A stretch of DNA of 40,967 nucleotides from SIG565 sp045594065 (GCA_045594065.1 JAZNXU010000035.1:1-40967), one strand, 5' to 3'; shown: positions 32,650 through 40,829, counted from the stretch's first letter. Notes: generated by a model not told the origin, from the sequence alone. Translations and numbers: made by a program.

Positions 32650-34646
32650 CCCCTTAATTTTTTGAGAATTTCGGAATTGTTAAGGTCGGCTTTTTTCCCG
32701 TTTACCACCCAAAGATGAACGGTGCCGCCCTCGTTACGGCGTTTGATTAACCCCAATTCCTCTAAAATATCAAGTGCTGTAGCAGTTTTAAACACACCTA
32801 ACTGATTTATAAATTTCTGTTTAAGCTTTTCTTCATATTCCGTACCGTCGATTGCCTTGTATACAGCACCTATCTCCTCGCGTGTAAGCTGAGGATACAG
32901 CGCCTGCTTTCCGCATTTAAAGCTGTCATAAAGAAATAAATCGGCAAAAACAGAGTCCTCATCAACGCCTGTTTTCTTTATTCCCTTAGTCACAAGTGAT
33001 ACGCTTCGGTTGCCGCCGTATTCATTAACGCCCAGAGTTACGGCTAGGTCAACAAGGTCACCAACGCTAAACGGAAATGCTGATGTGGGAACACCAAACA
33101 CCATTACCTGAGCGGTGTGACCGCCCTTAGTGAGCAGTAATTTCGTGTGCTTTCCGCCCGATAGCTCATTAATCCTTAATATTTCCAAATTATAAAGACC
33201 GAAAATCGGCGCGGGATTACCCATTCCAAAGGGCTCGAGCTCTTCGAGTGCCTCGGCAAGGTCAAGCGTTATGCCCGCTATATTCAGCTTACAGTCAAGC
33301 TTTAGTGTAGGTATGCAGGGCGGCTGCTGTTCGGCATACGCGTTTAGTTTTCCCCGTAAACATTCTATATTCTCAGCCGTTAAGGTAAGTCCTGCCGCAA
33401 GCTTATGACCGCCGAATTTTATAAGAATATCCTCAGCGTTCTTTAAAGCATCGTAAAGCGAAAATCCCTCAATGCTTCTGCCCGAGCCCGAAGCAACACC
33501 GTCCTCTACAGATAAAAGTATAGCGGGTTTGCCGTATTTCTCGGTGATTTTTGCGGCGGCTATTCCAAGCACACCATGGTGCCAATTCTCCCCTGCGGCT
33601 ACTATAACGCGGTTGTGATTGTATCCGTTTTCATCTATTAAACGAACAGCGGCATTATATACTGCCAGCTCCTCTGCCTGACGGGTACGATTTTGCTCCT
33701 CAATTAAGGCTGCAAGCTCATTAGCTCTGGCAAAATCATCACATAAAAGCAGCTCCAGCGCGGGTATTGGGGAGGAAATTCTGCCAACAGCATTAAGGCG
33801 TGGCGCAATTCCAAATGCTACCCTGCCCGCATTAACGCTCCCTCTGCCAATACCTGCAGCGTTAAGTAATGCTATCATTCCCATTTTTTTGGTGTTATTA
33901 ATTGCTTTTATGCCCTCTTTTACCGCCGCGCGGTTTTCATTTTTTAGCGGCATAATATCAGCCACAAGACCAATAGCCAACAAATCGGCATATTTAGGTA
34001 GCAGCTCTTCCGGCTCGGCACCCTCTATAGCACAAACCACCTTAAAAGCCACCATAACACCACTTATATCCTTAAATTCACAGCCGCTACCATTTAAATG
34101 TGGGTCAACAATAGCCAACGCTTCGGGCAGCTCCTCGGGCGGTAAATGGTGGTCGGTAACAACAGTTTCAATGTGGAGGCTCTTGGCATATGCCACCTCT
34201 GCAGCGGCGGCAATTCCGTTATCAACCGTAATAATAAGCTCTACGCCCTGATTTTTAAGATAATCTATTGCATTATTGTTCATTCCGTAGCCGTCAGAAA
34301 AACGGTCGGGCAGATAATAAACCACATCGGCTTCACGCTCTTTTAAATAACTGTAGAAAAGAGCGGTGGCGGTAATACCGTCACAATCATAGTCGCCGAA
34401 AACGGCAATTTTTTTGCCGTCCTCAATTGCCTTGTTTATAATCTCGGCGGCTTTACCTATATCGGGCAGCTCGTAAGGAGAAGCGAGTATTGGCTCATCG
34501 GCAAAAAACATTTCGAGCTCGTCAGCATCGGTATACCCGCGCGATACTGCAATAAGGGTTAAAAATGGGTCGGTGTCGCATGCATCTGCAAGCTCAGCGG
34601 CTCTTTGCTTATCGTTTTCAGCCACTATCCACTTTTTGTAAGCCAT
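32646..34646 (-). CDS. recJ: Single-stranded-DNA-specific exonuclease RecJ
   Basis: This 5'-3' exonuclease acts in recombination and mismatch repair. The 666-residue protein has the DHH domain with VFGDYDCDGITATAL near 82, VDNGIA, VTDHHLPPEELP near 165 and VDPHLNGSGCEF near 182. The DHHA1 domain has KFGGHKLAAGLTLT near 415, with an OB domain and a C-terminal extension of about 100 residues shared with Gram-positive RecJ. AAAGGAGAG precedes the ATG. It is the first gene of a seven-gene operon and overlaps rel by 4 bases; the apt gene often found between them is absent. Confidence 0.97.
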   Translation of the reverse strand: MAYKKWIVAENDKQRAAELADACDTDPFLTLIAVSRGYTDADELEMFFADEPILASPYELPDIGKAAEIINKAIEDGKKIAVFGDYDCDGITATALFYSYLKEREADVVYYLPDRFSDGYGMNNNAIDYLKNQGVELIITVDNGIAAAAEVAYAKSLHIETVVTDHHLPPEELPEALAIVDPHLNGSGCEFKDISGVMVAFKVVCAIEGAEPEELLPKYADLLAIGLVADIMPLKNENRAAVKEGIKAINNTKKMGMIALLNAAGIGRGSVNAGRVAFGIAPRLNAVGRISSPIPALELLLCDDFARANELAALIEEQNRTRQAEELAVYNAAVRLIDENGYNHNRVIVAAGENWHHGVLGIAAAKITEKYGKPAILLSVEDGVASGSGRSIEGFSLYDALKNAEDILIKFGGHKLAAGLTLTAENIECLRGKLNAYAEQQPPCIPTLKLDCKLNIAGITLDLAEALEELEPFGMGNPAPIFGLYNLEILRINELSGGKHTKLLLTKGGHTAQVMVFGVPTSAFPFSVGDLVDLAVTLGVNEYGGNRSVSLVTKGIKKTGVDEDSVFADLFLYDSFKCGKQALYPQLTREEIGAVYKAIDGTEYEEKLKQKFINQLGVFKTATALDILEELGLIKRRNEGGTVHLWVVNGKKADLNNSEILKKLRG

Positions 34647-34677
34647 ACTATCTCTCCTTTCATTCTTTAATTAATTT

Positions 34678-34706
34678 ATTTTACCATTTATTGCGGCAAT
34701 TTGCAA
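34678..34706 (-). promoter_or_regulatory. Promoter of the recJ-to-mtnN operon
   Basis: Minus-strand TTGCAA (34706-34701) and TAAAAT (34683-34678) are 17 bases apart, about 31 bases upstream of recJ. Confidence 0.65.
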
Positions 34707-34755
34707 GAAAAGCCTATATATTATATAAATATATTTACAAAAACACATTAAGTTC

Positions 34756-34784
34756 TTGCCGAAATACTATAAATGTGGTAAAAT
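34756..34784 (+). promoter_or_regulatory. Promoter of trpS-holB-ricT
   Basis: TTGCCG (34756-34761) and TAAAAT (34779-34784) with a 17-base spacer predict transcription from about 34791. This leaves a 30-base leader, supports ATG 34821 rather than 34788, and excludes a T-box. Confidence 0.65.
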
Positions 34785-34820
34785 ATTATGGATAGTATGT
34801 TCCAAAAGGAGTTTATATAT

Positions 34821-35816
34821 ATGGAAAACGAAAAGAAAAAGGTTTTAAGCTGTATCCAACCGAGCGGAATGCTAACACTTGGCAACTATCTGGGTGCGCT
34901 TAAAAATTGGAAAAATATGCAAGAAGAGTTCGACTGCACCTTTGCCGTAGCCGACCTGCACGCTATTACCGTTCGTCAGGAGCCTGCAAAGCTAAGAGCT
35001 CAAATTTACTCTACCGCCGCTTTACTTTTAGCACTGGGTATTGACCCTGAAAGCAACACCCTGTTTATACAGTCGCATGTGCCCGCACATTCTCAGCTTT
35101 CTTGGATACTTTCGTGTTACACACAGTTTGGCGAGTTATCGCGTATGACTCAGTTCAAAGAAAAATCTCTCCGCCACGCCGACAATGTGAATGCAGGTCT
35201 TTTCACCTACCCTGTGCTTATGGCGGCAGACATTCTGCTCTACAAGCCCGACCTTGTTCCCGTTGGTGCCGACCAAAAACAGCACCTTGAGATTGCGCGT
35301 GATATAGCAAATCGCTTTAACGGCGTTTATGGTGATGTTTTCACCGTTCCCGAGCCGTATATACCCAAAACGGGCGCCCGCGTTATGTCACTTCAAGACC
35401 CGACCAAAAAGATGTCAAAATCGGACGAAAATGTAAATGCTTGGGTAGCAATTCTCGATTCTAAGGACGATATTATCCGCAAATTTAAACGCGCCGTAAC
35501 CGATAGCGAGGCGAAAGTTTGCATAGGTGAAGAAAAGCACGGAATAAATAATCTTATAGGTATTTACTCTGCTGTTACGGGCAAAACTGCCGACGAAATC
35601 ACTAAGGAATTCGACGGTAAGGGCTACGGTGACTTTAAGCTAGCCGTAGGTGAGGCTGTAGCTGAGGAGCTTCGTCCCATAAAGGAGAAGTATGACACAT
35701 TCATAAGCGATAAAAAGCAGCTTGAGGATATTTATAAAAACGGAGCCCAGCGCGCCGAATATACCGCACGCCGCACACTTTCTAAGGTTATGAAAAAGGT
35801 TGGTTTTGTTTTATGA
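34821..35816 (+). CDS. trpS: Tryptophanyl-tRNA synthetase
   Basis: The 331-residue class I enzyme charges tRNA-Trp. It has PSGMLTLGNYLGALKNW (the HIGH-equivalent TLGN), DLHAITV, MAADILLYKPDLVPVGADQKQH (tryptophan and ATP site), and the KMSKS loop in KKMSKSDEN. ATG 34821 has AAAGGAG at proper distance; the in-frame ATG at 34788 lies before the predicted transcript start. Its stop overlaps the start of holB (ATGA), so the two are translationally coupled. Confidence 0.98.
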   Translation: MENEKKKVLSCIQPSGMLTLGNYLGALKNWKNMQEEFDCTFAVADLHAITVRQEPAKLRAQIYSTAALLLALGIDPESNTLFIQSHVPAHSQLSWILSCYTQFGELSRMTQFKEKSLRHADNVNAGLFTYPVLMAADILLYKPDLVPVGADQKQHLEIARDIANRFNGVYGDVFTVPEPYIPKTGARVMSLQDPTKKMSKSDENVNAWVAILDSKDDIIRKFKRAVTDSEAKVCIGEEKHGINNLIGIYSAVTGKTADEITKEFDGKGYGDFKLAVGEAVAEELRPIKEKYDTFISDKKQLEDIYKNGAQRAEYTARRTLSKVMKKVGFVL

Positions 35817-36730
35817 TAGGCTGCCTTGTAGGCAACAAAAGGGTAACGGAATCGGTTGAAAATTTAATAAAGGATTCCCATCTGCCACATGCTATCATTA
35901 TCGACGGCGATGAGGGTACAGGCAGACACACGCTGGCAGATTTTATATCCCGTGCAGCTGTTTGCACAGGCGAAAACAAGCCCTGTAACACCTGCCGCGA
36001 CTGCACCCTTTTTACAGGTCACAACCACCCCGATGTGGAATATTTTTCGCCCGAGGAAAAGAAAAAATCTTTAAGCGTTGAGCAGGTGCGAAAAATTAAA
36101 AGCAACGCCTTTGTTAAATCCCACCGCGCAGGGAAAAAGGTCTTTATAATCGATAAAGCCGATAGCCTTTCGGAAATTTCACAGAATGCTCTGCTTAAAA
36201 TCATTGAGGAACCGCCGCAAAACATTCTGTTCATTCTGATCTGTGAAGCCGCAGGAAAAATGCTTGATACTATCATTTCACGCTGTGTTATTTTTTCACT
36301 ATTCCCACCCGACAGTGATGAGGCGTTCGAGTATGTAAAGGCGAACACAAAAAAGCAGGATGATGAAATCCGCGAGGCGCTCAGCCTTACCCACAACAAT
36401 ATAGGCAAGGCGCTGAGTCTTCTCGGCAAACGAAAAAACGAAAAAAGCTATTTAGCACAAAAATTTTTAAACGGTGTTTTGGAGGGAGAGAGTCCCATTG
36501 GATTGATGCTCACCCTAAAGCCGCTTGAGAAAGACCGAGTAAAAACGGGCGAATTTATAAGCGAATTAAAGCTTTTAACAGCCGAAAAAATAAGACTAAA
36601 CGCACATAACACACCATTTTTAAAAAATCTCTTAAAAATTTACGATACCCTCGGCAGTATGGAGGGCGTACTTACTACTAATATCAATTTAACACTGTTT
36701 TTTACAACATTAATTGCTAATCTGACATAG
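35813..36730 (+). CDS. holB: DNA polymerase III subunit delta'
   Basis: The 305-residue clamp-loader subunit shows a degenerate P-loop (GDEGTGRHT, Arg for the usual Lys), a zinc cluster with Cys near 44, 52, 55 and 58 (CTGENKPCNTCRDC), SVEQVRKIKSNAFVKSHRAGKKVFIIDKAD, and ISQNALLKIIEEPPQNILFILIC with sensor I. Loss of the catalytic P-loop Lys is consistent with the non-ATPase role of delta'. The trpS overlap and the ricT gene 8 bases downstream place it in one operon; holB-ricT is a common Firmicute pair. Confidence 0.94.
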   Translation: MIGCLVGNKRVTESVENLIKDSHLPHAIIIDGDEGTGRHTLADFISRAAVCTGENKPCNTCRDCTLFTGHNHPDVEYFSPEEKKKSLSVEQVRKIKSNAFVKSHRAGKKVFIIDKADSLSEISQNALLKIIEEPPQNILFILICEAAGKMLDTIISRCVIFSLFPPDSDEAFEYVKANTKKQDDEIREALSLTHNNIGKALSLLGKRKNEKSYLAQKFLNGVLEGESPIGLMLTLKPLEKDRVKTGEFISELKLLTAEKIRLNAHNTPFLKNLLKIYDTLGSMEGVLTTNINLTLFFTTLIANLT

Positions 36731-36738
36731 GAGGATAT

Positions 36739-37596
36739 ATGACACAAGTTGTATCTATAAAATTCAAACAGGACGGCAGAATTTATTATTTCGACCCCGA
36801 AAATCATATTTTAAAAGACGGCGACTATGCCGTTGTTGAAACCTCCCGCGGAGTTGAGTGCGGTCTTGTTTACAAGGGCAACCATGAGGTGCCAGACAGT
36901 AAAATTACCGTACCGCTCAAAAAGGTGCTAAGGGTTGCAGATGAAAAGGACATAAACCGCCTGCAAGCAAACCGTAAAAAGGAAAAAGAGGCTTTTGATG
37001 AGTGCCTAAAGCTTATTGAGTCCCATAAATTACAGATGGATTTAACTCGCGTTGAATATTCTTTTGACGGCAGCAAGATTATTTTCTACTTTACATCTGA
37101 GGGCAGAGTAGATTTCCGCGAGCTTGTTAAAGACCTTGCCGCTAAGTTCCACACAAGAATAGAACTCCGCCAGATAGGTGTTCGTGATGAGGCTAAAATG
37201 CTCGGCGGTATAGGAATTTGCGGTCAGGCGTTTTGCTGCTCAAGATTTTTAAGTGACTTTCAGCCCGTTTCCATTAAAATGGCAAAAGAACAAGGCTTAT
37301 CGCTTAACCCCACCAAAATTTCGGGCTCTTGCGGCAGACTTATGTGCTGCTTAAAGTATGAGCAGGACGCTTACGAGCATTTACTGTCTGTTACACCGAG
37401 CATTAATTCCACCGTTAAAACCGCCACAGGTAAAATAGGCACCGTTACCGATGTCAATGTTATTACAGGCAATATTATGGTGAAATTTGAGGACTCGGAG
37501 TTCCCTGTTAAACTTAATCGCCGTGATGTTCAGCAGCTTAGCGGCGGCAAAAAGAAAAAGCCAAAAAACGACAATAAAAACATTGAAGAAAAATAA
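36739..37596 (+). CDS. ricT: PSP1-domain protein RicT (YaaT)
   Basis: The 285-residue protein contains the PSP1 C-terminal domain (VEYSFDGSKIIFYFTSEGRVDFRELVKDLA near 93) and the conserved Cys-rich blocks MLGGIGICGQAFCCSRFL and SGSCGRLMCCLKYE, which bind Fe-S in the Bacillus Ric (Y) complex. RicT with RicA and RicF controls RNase Y-dependent mRNA processing and affects sporulation and competence; only ricT is in this window. AGGAGG precedes the ATG. The C-terminus ends in a Lys-rich tail. Confidence 0.95.
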   Translation: MTQVVSIKFKQDGRIYYFDPENHILKDGDYAVVETSRGVECGLVYKGNHEVPDSKITVPLKKVLRVADEKDINRLQANRKKEKEAFDECLKLIESHKLQMDLTRVEYSFDGSKIIFYFTSEGRVDFRELVKDLAAKFHTRIELRQIGVRDEAKMLGGIGICGQAFCCSRFLSDFQPVSIKMAKEQGLSLNPTKISGSCGRLMCCLKYEQDAYEHLLSVTPSINSTVKTATGKIGTVTDVNVITGNIMVKFEDSEFPVKLNRRDVQQLSGGKKKKPKNDNKNIEEK

Positions 37597-37599
37597 TAC

Positions 37600-37628
37600 T
37601 TGATTTTTTGTGTCTTCCTTGCTACAAT
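37600..37628 (+). promoter_or_regulatory. Promoter of the ferredoxin gene
   Basis: TTGATT (37600-37605) and TACAAT (37623-37628) are separated by 17 bases, about 50 bases upstream of ATG 37678. Confidence 0.65.
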
Positions 37629-37660
37629 TAGTCTAGTGGGGATGAAACCACGCACTAATT
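37626..37660 (+). other. Nested hairpin upstream of the ferredoxin ribosome site
   Basis: AATTAGT (37626-37632) can pair with ACTAATT (37654-37660) around an inner GTGG/CCAC stem, followed by a T-run and then GGAGGTG. Transcripts from the local promoter would lack part of the outer arm, so the full structure would form mainly in read-through RNA from ricT. Confidence 0.35.
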
Positions 37661-37677
37661 TTTTGGAGGTGTGTTTA

Positions 37678-37848
37678 ATGGCTTACAAAATTTCTGATGA
37701 ATGCATCAACTGCGGTGCTTGCGCTGCTAACTGTCCTGTAGAGGCTATTGCTGAGGGTGACGAGCATTTTGTAATTGACGCTGATACATGTATTGACTGT
37801 GGTGCTTGCGCTGCAGGCTGCCCTGTAGAGGCAATTTCTGAAGACTAA
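37678..37848 (+). CDS. 2[4Fe-4S] clostridial-type ferredoxin
   Basis: This 56-residue electron carrier has two CxxCxxCxxxCP motifs (C9, C12, C15, C19 and C38, C41, C44, C48) in the tandem-repeat halves CINCGACAANCPVEAI and CIDCGACAAGCPVEAI. It would shuttle low-potential electrons among pyruvate:ferredoxin oxidoreductase, hydrogenase and similar enzymes. ATG 37678 has GGAGGTG upstream; longer in-frame starts are excluded by the promoter at 37600-37628. It is monocistronic, with its own promoter and terminator. Confidence 0.97.
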   Translation: MAYKISDECINCGACAANCPVEAIAEGDEHFVIDADTCIDCGACAAGCPVEAISED

Positions 37849-37879
37849 TTCAGTACATAAAACGCAATATAAAACATTT

Positions 37880-37911
37880 AAAGGGCTCATTTTTTGAGTC
37901 CTTTATTTTTT
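37880..37911 (+). terminator. Terminator of the ferredoxin gene
   Basis: A 10-bp stem with one G-U pair (37880-37889 with 37895-37904) is followed by a T-run. Confidence 0.85.
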
Positions 37912-37945
37912 GCCCCGGATATGTTAAAATATCTATGGTGATAAT

Positions 37946-38443
37946 ATGGAATTACCTAAGAGGAAAAATATTAGATTAGCAAAATATGATTACAGTACCC
38001 CTGGCGCATATTTTGTGACGATATGTACCCAAAATAAGAAGCATGTTTTTGAAATTGAATCCGTAGGGAACGGCCTGCGTGCCGTTCCGTGTCTGCAAAA
38101 CGAAATAATACATAAATGGGTGCGGGAAACCGAAAATAAATTTTCAAATATAAAAATTGATAAATATGTTATAATGCCAAATCATTTACATTTGTTGGTT
38201 AATATAGCGGAACGGCACGCAGGCCGTTCCCTACAGGATGCAATGCATTTTTTCAAAACAATGACAACAAATGAATATATAAAAGGTGTTAAAAATAATT
38301 TGTTACCGCCATTCAATAAAAAATTGTGGCAAAAATCATTTTACGACCATATCATACGAGATGAAAATGATTACAAAAGGATTTTGGAATATATTGACAC
38401 TAACCCTTTAAAATGGGAAGAAGATAAATTTTATACGGAATAG
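37946..38443 (+). CDS. REP-associated tyrosine transposase (RAYT/TnpA_REP, Y1 HUH)
   Basis: The 165-residue protein shows the family start RKNIRLAKYDYSTPGAYFVTICT, the HUH motif MPNHLHLLV (H80, H82), and the catalytic-Tyr helix WQKSFYDHIIRDENDY (Y133). These enzymes nick and join single-stranded DNA at REP hairpins. It is intact from ATG to stop, with GGTGAT upstream. Two inverted REP-like sequences (38063-38089, 38208-38234) lie inside the frame and encode residues 40-48 and 88-97. It is more AT-rich than ferredoxin and pduL on either side, apart from the two GC-rich REP copies, consistent with mobile origin. Confidence 0.93.
   Translation: MELPKRKNIRLAKYDYSTPGAYFVTICTQNKKHVFEIESVGNGLRAVPCLQNEIIHKWVRETENKFSNIKIDKYVIMPNHLHLLVNIAERHAGRSLQDAMHFFKTMTTNEYIKGVKNNLLPPFNKKLWQKSFYDHIIRDENDYKRILEYIDTNPLKWEEDKFYTE
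38063..38089 (+). repeat. REP-like unit 1 within the RAYT gene
   Basis: GTAG (38063-38066) is followed directly by an 8-bp hairpin GGAACGGC/GCCGTTCC (38067-38088, 6-base loop). A 5' GTAG next to a hairpin is the known recognition layout of TnpA_REP substrates. It is read in frame as residues 40-48. Confidence 0.8.
38208..38234 (-). repeat. REP-like unit 2 within the RAYT gene, inverted
   Basis: This is a perfect 27-base inverted copy of 38063-38089, with CTAC at 38231-38234 as the complement of GTAG. Together the two units, 118 bases apart, form a REPIN/BIME-like pair. Confidence 0.8.
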
Positions 38444-38457
38444 TTTTTGTGTAGATA

Positions 38458-38485
38458 TTGAATTTTTGGAAAAATGTTGTATAAT
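38458..38485 (+). promoter_or_regulatory. Promoter of pduL-hemW-phosphatase
   Basis: TTGAAT (38458-38463) and a perfect TATAAT (38480-38485) with a 16-base spacer lie 34 bases before the pduL ATG. Confidence 0.7.
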
Positions 38486-38519
38486 GAATATGTAAAATTA
38501 AATTCAAGGAGAATGAATT

Positions 38520-39095
38520 ATGGAAAAAACAGTTTTAGTTGAAATTTCGGCGCGCCATGTACATGTTAGCGAAGCCGACCTTGAAACCCTTTTCGGCAAG
38601 GGCTATAAGCTCACCCCAAAAAAGGATTTATCACAGCCTGGTCAGTTTGCTTGTGAAGAGCGCGTTACAGTTGTAGGTCCCAAAAAGGAGCTTGCAGGCG
38701 TATCAATTTTAGGTCCCTGCAGACCCTCTACTCAGGTTGAGTTATCCTTAACCGACGCCCGTTCAATCGGCGTTAAGGCTCCCATTCGCGAGTCTGGCGA
38801 CACTAAGGACAGCGGCGCTTGCAAGTTAGTTGGTCCCTGCGGTGAAGTAGAACTCACTGAGGGTGTTATTGCCGCTAAGCGTCACATACATATGACCGTT
38901 GCTGACGGTGAGAAATACGGAATCAAGGATAAGCAGATTGTTTCGGTTAAAATTCCGACCGAGGGCAGAGCACTTGTATTTGATGATGTTGTAGCGCGCG
39001 TAAGTGACAGCTATGCACTCGCTATGCACCTTGATACAGACGAAGCTAACGCCGCCGCTATTCCCGGCAGCTGCACAGGTATAATTCTTGACTAA
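38520..39095 (+). CDS. pduL: Phosphate propanoyltransferase / phosphotransacylase PduL
   Basis: The 191-residue enzyme exchanges CoA and phosphate on acyl groups (acetyl- or propanoyl-CoA). The two PduL beta-barrel domains are seen, each with its zinc-binding His motif: SARHVHVS near residues 10-17 and AKRHIHMTVADGEKYGI near 120-135. GPCRPSTQVELS and the C-terminal MHLDTDEANAA are also typical. No N-terminal encapsulation extension and no microcompartment shell genes are present, so it is probably a cytosolic phosphotransacetylase in acetate formation. AAGGAGAA precedes the ATG. It overlaps hemW by 8 bases. Confidence 0.95.
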   Translation: MEKTVLVEISARHVHVSEADLETLFGKGYKLTPKKDLSQPGQFACEERVTVVGPKKELAGVSILGPCRPSTQVELSLTDARSIGVKAPIRESGDTKDSGACKLVGPCGEVELTEGVIAAKRHIHMTVADGEKYGIKDKQIVSVKIPTEGRALVFDDVVARVSDSYALAMHLDTDEANAAAIPGSCTGIILD

Positions 39096-40200
39096 ACACC
39101 TAGGTATTTACATACACATACCGTTTTGTTTGTCGAAATGCACCTACTGCAATTTTCATTCTGCCGCCGCCGATAACGCGGCAAAGGATAGATATTGCGA
39201 AAAACTTATATCAGAACTAAAGGAATGGGGTACGGAGGTTTCTCGCCCCATTTCTTCGGTTTATATAGGCGGTGGCACTCCGACGGCGCTCGGTAGTGAG
39301 CGACTTTCCGCGGTGCTCAGCGCCGTTAATAATTCATTTGCTGTATTACCCGATGCTGAAATTACGGTTGAAGGCAACCCAGGTGACGATTTATCGGAAA
39401 TTATTCCGAAAATTGCGGCAGCAGGCTGCAACCGAATTTCATTGGGTGTTCAATCAGCTAATGCCGATGAGTTAAGACTACTCGGCAGGCGCCACACGGC
39501 AGAGGACGCTCGTCGCGCGGTGGAAACAATACGCGTGGGCGGTATACAAAATATTTCGGTTGATTTAATGCTGGGTCTGCCCGATAGCACCAACCAAACC
39601 CTTAAAAACAGTATTGATTTTGCGGCAGGGCTTAACCCTACCCACATCTCGGCATATATTTTAAAGCTTGAGAACGGCACTCCACTTTACAAGAACGCCG
39701 ATAGCCTTAACATTCCTGATGATGACGCCGTTTCCGACCAATATCTATTGCTTTGTAGTGAACTTAAAAAGGCTGGCTACGAGCATTACGAGATTTCCAA
39801 TTTTGCAAAAGACGGTTACCATTCCCGCCACAACTCGGCATATTGGGAATGCGAGGAATATTTAGGGTTTGGACCCTCAGCGCACTCGTTTTATGAGGGC
39901 AAGCGGTTTTACTATCCGCCCAATACCGAGCAATACATTAAAAAACCCGAACCTATACACGACGGTCGGGGTGGAACAAAAAGTGAATATATAATGCTGG
40001 GGCTTCGACTTAAATCGGGCATTTCAGGCACTGAATTTGAAAACAAATTTGGGCTTGCTCTTTCCCCTGCTATTTATGAAAAAGCAAAAAAACTGCAAAA
40101 AAACAAATTATGTGATATAATAGGTGACAGGATAAGCTTGACCGATGAGGGTATGCTTGTTTCAAACACCATAATCAATTATTTTTTAGAGGAAATTTAG
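39088..40200 (+). CDS. hemW: HemW-type radical SAM heme chaperone
   Basis: The 370-residue protein opens with LGIYIHIPFCLSKCTYCNFHS, with C14-x3-C18-x2-C21 for the SAM [4Fe-4S] cluster and Phe instead of the fourth Cys of true HemN; this is the HemW hallmark. GGGTPT, EGNPGD and RISLGVQSAN follow. HemW binds heme and passes it to respiratory proteins rather than oxidising coproporphyrinogen. The start is a TTG at 39088 inside the end of pduL; no ATG or GTG fits upstream of the conserved start. It is coupled to pduL. Confidence 0.93.
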   Translation: MTKHLGIYIHIPFCLSKCTYCNFHSAAADNAAKDRYCEKLISELKEWGTEVSRPISSVYIGGGTPTALGSERLSAVLSAVNNSFAVLPDAEITVEGNPGDDLSEIIPKIAAAGCNRISLGVQSANADELRLLGRRHTAEDARRAVETIRVGGIQNISVDLMLGLPDSTNQTLKNSIDFAAGLNPTHISAYILKLENGTPLYKNADSLNIPDDDAVSDQYLLLCSELKKAGYEHYEISNFAKDGYHSRHNSAYWECEEYLGFGPSAHSFYEGKRFYYPPNTEQYIKKPEPIHDGRGGTKSEYIMLGLRLKSGISGTEFENKFGLALSPAIYEKAKKLQKNKLCDIIGDRISLTDEGMLVSNTIINYFLEEI

Positions 40201-40201
40201 A

Positions 40202-40804
40202 ATGAGAACCTACAAAATTCATTTAATACGCCATGGCCTTACAGACGGTAATTTAAAAGGACAGTATATCGGTCGCACTGATCTGCCCGTAACACCCGAG
40301 GGTGTAAAAGAGCTGCAGATGCTCAAAGAAAATAATGAGTATCCCTTTATCGAACGCCTTTACTGTAGTCCCCTACTGCGTTGCCGACAAACCGCAAAAA
40401 TTCTCTACCCAGATAATTCGATTAATGTAATTGATAATCTCATCGAATACGATTTTGGGGATTTTGAGGGAAAGACCGCCCACGAATTAGAAATTGACCC
40501 CGCTTATCTTGAGTGGACCTCGGGCCAACGCCCAAGCCCGCCAAACGGTGAGGATAACATAGAATTTGCCAAACGCATTGCGCTTGCAATTAATGAGATT
40601 GTGCGCGATATGATGGATAAGGGTGTTCACGAATGCGCCGCAATTATGCACGGCGGTACTATTATGACCTTTTTAGCCGCCTGCGCCCTGCCACGCCGCC
40701 ATTTGACAGAGTGGACTACTGAAAACGGAAGAGGCTACACAATTCTCGTCGACCCCTCAATCTACGGCAGAACAGGCGCAGTTGAGGTAATTGACATTAT
40801 ATAA
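40202..40804 (+). CDS. Histidine phosphatase family protein
   Basis: The 200-residue protein has the catalytic RHG motif (HLIRHGLTDGN near residue 7-17), GRTDLPVTPEG, the YCSPLLRCRQTAKIL block with phosphate-contacting Arg residues, the general-acid Glu region LIEYDFGDFEGKTAHEL, and a second His in IMHGGTI. It resembles alpha-ribazole phosphatase (CobC) and phosphoglycerate mutase-like enzymes; no cobalamin genes are nearby, so the substrate is open. It starts 1 base after the hemW stop. Confidence 0.9.
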   Translation: MRTYKIHLIRHGLTDGNLKGQYIGRTDLPVTPEGVKELQMLKENNEYPFIERLYCSPLLRCRQTAKILYPDNSINVIDNLIEYDFGDFEGKTAHELEIDPAYLEWTSGQRPSPPNGEDNIEFAKRIALAINEIVRDMMDKGVHECAAIMHGGTIMTFLAACALPRRHLTEWTTENGRGYTILVDPSIYGRTGAVEVIDII

Positions 40805-40829
40805 ACATAAACTTATTCAGTAATTTGCC

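Noticed and set aside
37946..38443. RAYT gene as a pseudogene disrupted by the REP pair
   Set aside because: The frame is intact, and the HUH and catalytic-Tyr motifs are preserved on both sides of the repeats, so it is probably functional.
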